Of a stretch of 40,391 bases of DNA, positions 36,786 to 40,391 are shown piece by piece. The stretch comes from a virus. Both the position numbers and the translations under genes were made by a program. Numbering within the stretch: position 1 is the first letter of the stretch; the number at the start of each line of letters is the position of its first letter. The stretch covers positions 1 to 40,391 of IMG/VR virus record IMGVR_UViG_3300036817_000094; one strand, written 5' to 3'. The notes below the pieces were generated by a model, which was given only the letters and a program-made list of their open reading frames with translations, was not told the origin of the DNA and searched no databases.

Positions 36786-37113
36786 CTGGCACCTTCACCT
36801 TCTCAGAGTGGATGATGAAGGAGTTTTTGGTGCCGTCTGTAGCGGGATCGAACCGGCGACCGCGTTCCAACCACTTCAAAGCCTTGTAGCCATCTTCTTT
36901 GACCATCTCTTGCAGCTTTTCGGTGTCCTCTTCGTAGGCGATGAGCACGGAGAAGTTCATAGGGAACAGCGGGGGCAACAGGATGCCTCCGGCTGGCCGG
37001 GATTCGAGGGTTACGGGGTCTGCCTGTCGCATCCGTTCGAGGTTGGTAGGTTCGATGACTACTACGAGAATCGACCGCGCTGCTTTCGCGTCGTTCACCA
37101 TGGCTGCAATCAT
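36772..37113 (-). CDS. Hypothetical protein
   Basis: A 113-residue alpha/beta protein (RSILVVVIEPTNLERMRQAD, MNFSVLIAYEEDTEKLQEMV). It begins at ATG 37113 overlapping the RusA stop by ATGA and may instead start at Met5. No motif identifies it. Coupling to RusA suggests expression at the same time and perhaps a role in recombination. Confidence 0.5.
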   Translation of the reverse strand: MIAAMVNDAKAARSILVVVIEPTNLERMRQADPVTLESRPAGGILLPPLFPMNFSVLIAYEEDTEKLQEMVKEDGYKALKWLERGRRFDPATDGTKNSFIIHSEKVKVPDEEN

Positions 37114-37550
37114 TGTGGCTCCAATCGGGTTACTTGAAATTCGGTTCGGGGGTTGCGCGGATCGTCGCGCTCGTCCTTGTGGGGTGTAGCGATGAACGGG
37201 GCAACGTAGGCGTCTGAGTGGATGACTCCGGCATCTTCCAAAGCGTCACAGCACAGCTTACCGATGTTGTCCGCGTCGAGGCGCTGGCCTTTGCCGAGGT
37301 AGAAGTCTACGCGCACCTCATATCGGACCTTGCGGCGCTCTGCGTTGGTGAGTGGGGCGACGGTGCGGCCTCTGGCGAGGATCGCGACTGCGGTTTTGAA
37401 GGCGAGCGCTTCGGGTGTTAGTTTCTTACCGCGATGCGCTGCACCATCCTTGCCCTTGTAATAGCACGTCCGGGTGTAGTGATTCACCGATGGCGGAATC
37501 AACGGCACCGAGAACGAGACGGTTTGCTCGATAATGATGTCTGACAACAT
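37110..37550 (-). CDS. rusA: RusA-family Holliday-junction resolvase
   Basis: A 146-residue endonuclease of the RusA family, which cuts four-way DNA junctions during recombination and before packaging. Marks: SVPLIPPSVNHYTR near the N-terminus, and the catalytic region LDADNIGKLCCDALEDAGVI (91-110) with acids D92, D94, D102 and D113, plus N95 and K98. It is the first gene of the leftward operon. Its ATG is only six bases from a TATTCT -10-like box, so a leaderless message is possible. It faces gene 37580 divergently. Confidence 0.85.
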   Translation of the reverse strand: MLSDIIIEQTVSFSVPLIPPSVNHYTRTCYYKGKDGAAHRGKKLTPEALAFKTAVAILARGRTVAPLTNAERRKVRYEVRVDFYLGKGQRLDADNIGKLCCDALEDAGVIHSDAYVAPFIATPHKDERDDPRNPRTEFQVTRLEPQ

Positions 37551-37582
37551 AGATACAGAATATGCTATAAACTGTGACTATG
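37541..37582. promoter_or_regulatory. Divergent promoter region, RusA operon and RHH gene
   Basis: Rightward: CTGACA (37541-37546) and TATAAA (37566-37571), 19 bases apart, with the ATG eight bases farther. Leftward: a TTGGCA -35 on the minus strand and TATTCT (37562-37557), 18 bases apart, with the ATG six bases farther. Both starts would be leaderless or nearly so. GATACAG (37552-37558) matches the half-site at 9781-9791, and ACAG/CTGT inverted halves flank both -10 boxes. Confidence 0.5.
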
Positions 37583-37840
37583 CCAAAAAGAATTATTCAA
37601 CGGATCAACGCGCCTCGCGCACCACGCGGAACAGTGTACAAGTCTTACAGCATCCGCCTGCTGAAGCGCGAGCTAGTTCAACTACAGCGGATGGCTCGCA
37701 AGAGCGGTCTGTCTTTCAACTCGTGGGTGGTTCAAACCCTTGTCGATGAAGCCAACCGCATCAAGGCGCTCGAAGAGAGCAGGGAGGTGGACAATGAACG
37801 ATCTGGAGTGGAGGGAGCGGCTACGCAAGCTAGTGCATGA
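37580..37840 (+). CDS. Ribbon-helix-helix-type regulator (Arc-like)
   Basis: An 86-residue protein with a basic, flexible start (PKRIIQRINAPRAPRGTVYK), then SYSIRLLKRELVQLQRMARK and GLSFNSWVVQTLVDEANRIK, the strand-helix-helix order of Arc/CopG repressors, and an acidic tail. It probably binds its own divergent promoter as a dimer. ATG 37580 has no SD. The tail overlaps gene 37794 by 47 bases. It is likely a switch between early rightward and leftward transcription. Confidence 0.7.
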   Translation: MPKRIIQRINAPRAPRGTVYKSYSIRLLKRELVQLQRMARKSGLSFNSWVVQTLVDEANRIKALEESREVDNERSGVEGAATQASA

Positions 37841-38129
37841 AGAGAGGTCTGAGAATCTTCTGCCGGGGTGGTGGTATCTGTCATTTGCCGAGCCGGGGAA
37901 GTGGAACGGAGGATGCGTGGTGATGGGCCATGGATTCGTGACGGCGCTACTCGAAGCCAAGCGCATCGGGATCAATACCCATGGTGAAGTGGCAGGCCAT
38001 CCGGTTCCCACGGACAAGATACCGCCCCCGCACTTCCGCAACCGGCTACTCACCAAAGAAGAGTTTGAATCCTTTTGGGGTCCGATGGTCAAACAGAGCG
38101 AATTAGATGGAGAAGAGAAAGGGCATTAA
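37794..38129 (+). CDS. Conserved phage hypothetical protein
   Basis: A 111-residue protein with sequence shared by many phage and prophage genes: LLPGWWYLSFAEPGKWNGGC, then VTALLEAKRIGINTHGEV, and NRLLTKEEFESFWG near the end. Function unknown. AGGGAGG lies seven bases before ATG 37794, inside the end of the RHH gene. Its stop overlaps the next start as TAATG. Confidence 0.6.
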   Translation: MNDLEWRERLRKLVHEERSENLLPGWWYLSFAEPGKWNGGCVVMGHGFVTALLEAKRIGINTHGEVAGHPVPTDKIPPPHFRNRLLTKEEFESFWGPMVKQSELDGEEKGH

Positions 38130-38425
38130 TGGCGACATTTTTGAGGACTGACGGCACGACTGAACAACTGAAACCAGCGAACGGCGTTCACTGGAGCCTT
38201 GTGGAGCTACAGACGCTCGTAGGCGGCTACATCGAGGTTGTGAGGACCAAAGACCGCAAATGGCTGGTGATCGATGAGGACGGCAAGAACAAAAACAAAA
38301 TGCCGAACTATGCGGCGACGCAGCTTTTTCTTTATGGTGAATTTGACATCATTTTGGGCGATGCTCTGCTGGTGAATACGAAGTTGGAGTTGGATGGACC
38401 GGAGGACGGAAAGGAAGAGTGCTGA
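38129..38425 (+). CDS. DUF3846-type protein
   Basis: A 98-residue protein matching the DUF3846 pattern: LVELQTLVGGYIEVVRTKDR (about 25-44), VIDEDGKNKNKMPNYAATQL (about 47-66) and DIILGDALLVN. DUF3846 members occur in phages and mobile elements with no known function. ATG 38129 shares bases with the previous TAA (TAATG). Followed closely by the acidic gene 38427. Confidence 0.75.
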   Translation: MATFLRTDGTTEQLKPANGVHWSLVELQTLVGGYIEVVRTKDRKWLVIDEDGKNKNKMPNYAATQLFLYGEFDIILGDALLVNTKLELDGPEDGKEEC

Positions 38426-38426
38426 A

Positions 38427-38597
38427 ATGCCGAAATTTCAGGTCACAATATGCAGCGGGATTTTCGAGATTGACGCAGCGGACGAGGACGAGGCCATAGA
38501 CAGTGCTCGTGAACAGGCTGACTACGAAGTGGAAGAGATTGATGACGACGACGAGGATGACGAGGATGACGAGGATGAGAGTGATAGCGGGACGTGA
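38427..38597 (+). CDS. Very acidic small protein
   Basis: A 56-residue protein: PKFQVTICSGIFEIDAADED forms a small strand-rich start; the rest, about residues 20-53, is almost entirely Asp and Glu. GGAAG lies about nine bases before the ATG. Such charge is typical of DNA-mimic inhibitors (anti-restriction, anti-gyrase), though simple acidic tails on unrelated proteins also occur. The DNA of the tail is a GAC/GAT/GAG repeat, so slippage may vary its length. Confidence 0.55.
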   Translation: MPKFQVTICSGIFEIDAADEDEAIDSAREQADYEVEEIDDDDEDDEDDEDESDSGT

Positions 38598-39086
38598 TGG
38601 TATAGTTGTCACAACCGCGCCCTCAACGGTTAATCAACATTCATAGGTTGCGGGGGGTTGCCTAACCCAACCCCCGGCCCTATGTACCAACCTTGCAAAC
38701 ATTAAAGTATCTCTTGAACTCTTTAATTTGTTAGAGTTGAACCATCCACTTTAACGCGAGGGCGATAAAGGGAAAAGGCAAAACGCCGATTGATCATCGG
38801 CGCATGGTTGGGGGAGTCCCTGAACCTCCCCCATCTAGCCTTATCAGGGAAAGGCGCTATGTCACTCATTGGACTTAATTTCTCTTCGGGTTTATCTTCA
38901 ACAACGCAGCTTTACTTTGGTCGGGTGAGGTTAGCCCCTAACAGCGCCGCCAGCGCTCATTGTTCACGAATCCAAAGAAACAGCCGAACCAGTTTCCCGG
39001 CTCGGCTATATCTCTAAACCTAGCTCTAAAGGTTTTGCCAAACCGTTAGGGCCACTACTTATGGGCACTCCGCCCGGAGCACTACC
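38598..39086 (+). other. 489-bp hairpin-rich non-coding region
   Basis: No convincing gene. It holds a palindrome GTTGTcACAAC (38605-38615); GGGGGTTG with CAACCCCC (38653-38675); an AT-rich stretch with ATTAAAG/CTTTAAT (38701-38727) and AACTCT/AGAGTT (38717-38738); CGCCGAT/ATCGGCG (38784-38802); and GGGGGAG/CTCCCCC (38810-38832). It lies directly upstream of the probable replication protein, so an origin, a structured leader RNA, or both, is possible. A 52-residue frame at 38859-39017 is not convincing. Confidence 0.5.
38606..38634 (+). promoter_or_regulatory. Promoter candidate with operator-like palindrome
   Basis: TTGTCA (38606-38611), 17 bases, then GTTAAT (38629-38634). The -35 lies inside the palindrome GTTGTcACAAC, so a regulator could block it. 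It would transcribe the hairpin region and the replication-type gene. Confidence 0.4.
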
Positions 39087-40124
39087 ATGCCCCTCAGTAT
39101 AATTACGTCTCCACAAAAACGCAACACCCATTCGCCAGATTTTCACCAGCCTGTAAAGCGACAGCATAGGTTAGGGCGGCTCCCATGGACCAAGCGGCCA
39201 GCGGAATTGTCCGACATCCTGACGCCGGGGGAAGAGCGGACCTACCATGCTCTGCAAGAGCGGACCCACCAGCACACCCGGCTGTGCTTCCCATCGCATC
39301 AGGAGCTTGCCGAGCAACAAGACCTTCACCGGGATACAGTGCGCCGTCATATTCGATCTATCCGGGCGAAGGGATTGGTGCGCTCACAGGAGCGAAAGAA
39401 CGGCAAATACAACCACACAAACGCCTGTTTTTTGCCGGAGCTAACACCTGAGTTTCTAATGACATTGCTGCACCGGGGGGGGTGCATGGATGCACCGGTA
39501 GTACTTAAAGCAGAGAATAAAAACATACAAAGACAACTACTCCCCCCTACCCCCCTAGCGGGGGGTGGTGAGGCCATTGCCGAGGTTGTGAGGATCGAAC
39601 CCGAACGACCAACCCCGGATGCAGAGGTACACGCCGCGTTGCAGGCTGCGAGGGAGCTACGGACGCAGCGCAAGGCCGAGCGCAGGCAACGACGCTACGC
39701 CGGGGCAAGAGAGCGCAGGGTGAGGCGCTGTGAAGAGCCTACGCCGGTCAAGAGGGCTGTGACGACCATCATGGCCGTACTGCGCGTATGCCCGTCGCTG
39801 TGGGGTACCAGAAGGGCGATACAGACCTCCGTAGAGCGGTTGATGGAGGTGGAGAAGGTACCGGCTGAGAGGACGCCGGGGATGCTCATGGGGGCGTGGA
39901 AAGACTACTGCGAGTGGACCCGATCATCCGAGTATGCCTGTGGGTTGATGACATGGTTCGGCCAGTGTCGATGGCAGGATGGAGGCCTTCCTAAAGACGT
40001 TCTCCGGGCGATGAAACGCGCTCAGGATGCTTCGGTTGGCAGGTATGAGCCACCGAACCAACCTAGAATCATTGACCTGAAAGCAGTGCGTGAGAAAATG
40101 AAGTTGTTAGGGGTCGAAGTATGA
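39087..40124 (+). CDS. Winged-helix protein, probable replication initiator
   Basis: A 345-residue protein. Residues 40-115 form a helix-turn-helix/winged helix of the replication-protein type: LSDILTPGEERTYHALQERT, LCFPSHQELAEQQDLHRDTV and RRHIRSIRAKGLV then a wing NGKYNHTN. The middle (140-225) is a Pro/Arg-rich linker with basic repeats. The C-terminal domain (230-345) is helical (TIMAVLRVCPSLWGTRRAIQ, MLMGAWKDYCEWTRSSEYA). It is probably an origin-binding initiator or helicase loader for the upstream repeat region. GGAG precedes ATG 39087. No ATPase motif. Confidence 0.6.
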   Translation: MPLSIITSPQKRNTHSPDFHQPVKRQHRLGRLPWTKRPAELSDILTPGEERTYHALQERTHQHTRLCFPSHQELAEQQDLHRDTVRRHIRSIRAKGLVRSQERKNGKYNHTNACFLPELTPEFLMTLLHRGGCMDAPVVLKAENKNIQRQLLPPTPLAGGGEAIAEVVRIEPERPTPDAEVHAALQAARELRTQRKAERRQRRYAGARERRVRRCEEPTPVKRAVTTIMAVLRVCPSLWGTRRAIQTSVERLMEVEKVPAERTPGMLMGAWKDYCEWTRSSEYACGLMTWFGQCRWQDGGLPKDVLRAMKRAQDASVGRYEPPNQPRIIDLKAVREKMKLLGVEV

Positions 40125-40324
40125 AACGGACCGCAGAGGAATACAAGGCCGAGGCCATAGCCTTCGTTGAAGCCCATTCCGATTACCATCCATCGGACGA
40201 GAACCATAGGGCGATTTTCGCGAGGCTCAATGAGCGTGGGTTCGATCTGGGCCGGGACACGTTGGCAACGGTGTACGCGGAATTGAAAAAAGAAAATAAG
40301 TTGGCACCACCGTCCAAGTCTTGA
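40121..40324 (+). CDS. Free-standing scaffold-domain protein
   Basis: A 67-residue helical protein, ATGA-coupled to the replication-type gene. Residues 11-61 align without gaps to residues 131-182 of the scaffold-like protein (gene 28954), with 20 of 52 positions identical, including AFV, the Y-x-P turn, the G-x-DL-x-R motif and LAxVYxxL. The domain is known from capsid-assembly proteins; here it is separated from any structural gene and likely expressed early. It might compete with or regulate scaffold assembly, or bind the same partner. Confidence 0.65.
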   Translation: MKRTAEEYKAEAIAFVEAHSDYHPSDENHRAIFARLNERGFDLGRDTLATVYAELKKENKLAPPSKS

Positions 40325-40349
40325 CATAAACCTCTAACTAGAGTAGTAT
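40321..40349 (+). promoter_or_regulatory. Strong promoter at the right end
   Basis: A perfect TTGACA (40321-40326), a 17-base spacer and TAGTAT (40344-40349), five of six matching. It overlaps the stop codon of gene 40121 and points off the right end of the window. It can only serve a purpose if the ends are joined, when it reads into the left-arm operon. Confidence 0.75.
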
Positions 40350-40366
40350 TCCTGCACTAAAACAAC

Positions 40367-40391
40367 TTGACAAAACTAAAAAAGTAGCGTA
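40367..40391 (+). promoter_or_regulatory. Promoter cut by the window boundary
   Basis: TTGACA at 40367-40372 followed by 17 bases to 40389. The -10 would then be TA from 40390-40391 plus AAAT from bases 1-4, giving TAAAAT. Correct spacing and a good -10 only on circular joining is direct evidence that base 40391 continues into base 1. Confidence 0.6.

Noticed and set aside
38349-38612. Leftward hydrophobic frame that looks like a membrane protein
   Set aside because: Its VILVILVVVI stretch is the antisense of the Asp/Glu repeat of gene 38427.
38859-39017. Possible 52-residue gene in the non-coding region, with an SD-like AGGGAAAGG
   Set aside because: Spacing to the ATG is short, the composition is Ser/Arg-rich without features, and it crosses hairpin-forming DNA. 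Not enough to call.

Overview
The window reads as a complete or nearly complete genome of a tailed double-stranded DNA phage, probably a short-tailed podovirus. It carries a terminase large subunit, a 709-residue portal, a scaffold-like protein, a major capsid protein resembling the N4-gp56 family, paired tail-adaptor proteins, a very large tail protein, internal-virion-type proteins, fibres, an N-acetylmuramidase endolysin and RusA. I found no integrase, DNA polymerase, RNA polymerase, rRNA, tRNA or CRISPR array. The muramidase points to a bacterial host, but the host itself is not identifiable. The two ends look like one place cut open: a -35 box TTGACA at 40367-40372 lies exactly 17 bases from a TAAAAT that exists only if base 40391 is joined to base 1.

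Layout. Bases 40321-270 (through the junction) hold an array of rightward TTGACA promoters. They face a rightward left-arm operon (665-3772) with a DUF932-type protein, five small unknown proteins and four tiny membrane or zinc proteins. An HNH endonuclease gene sits antisense in its leader. A 15-bp stem-loop (3789-3827) separates this operon from a leftward block (9776 to 3825). That block holds a ribbon-helix-helix regulator, an SMC/RecF-like ATPase with a coiled-coil neighbour, an XRE regulator and many small zinc-binding proteins, one with three canonical C2H2 fingers. Most of its genes overlap by ATGA or TAATG, so it behaves as one translationally coupled operon.

Two terminators (9828-9936) separate this from the long leftward operon 37550 to 9969. 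In transcription order it has RusA and small zinc proteins, terminase, portal, scaffold, capsid, tail adaptors, tail tube/nozzle, internal proteins, lysis genes and fibres. Two rightward genes interrupt it: an HNH endonuclease next to the capsid gene (26960-27628) and a conserved phage protein after the portal (32485-33033). At 37550/37580 a divergent promoter region starts a rightward arm. It contains a second ribbon-helix-helix protein, a DUF3846-type protein, an acidic protein, a 489-bp hairpin-rich non-coding stretch and a winged-helix protein that may be the replication initiator. The arm ends with a small protein homologous to part of the scaffold protein.

The least expected features are a hairpin leader repeated before the left-arm genes with compensating base changes, the C2H2 finger protein, a multi-hairpin RNA segment inside a small tail gene, and a ribosome-binding site enclosed in a hairpin at the capsid-side homing endonuclease. 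All functions are inferred from reading the protein sequences; no database search was run.
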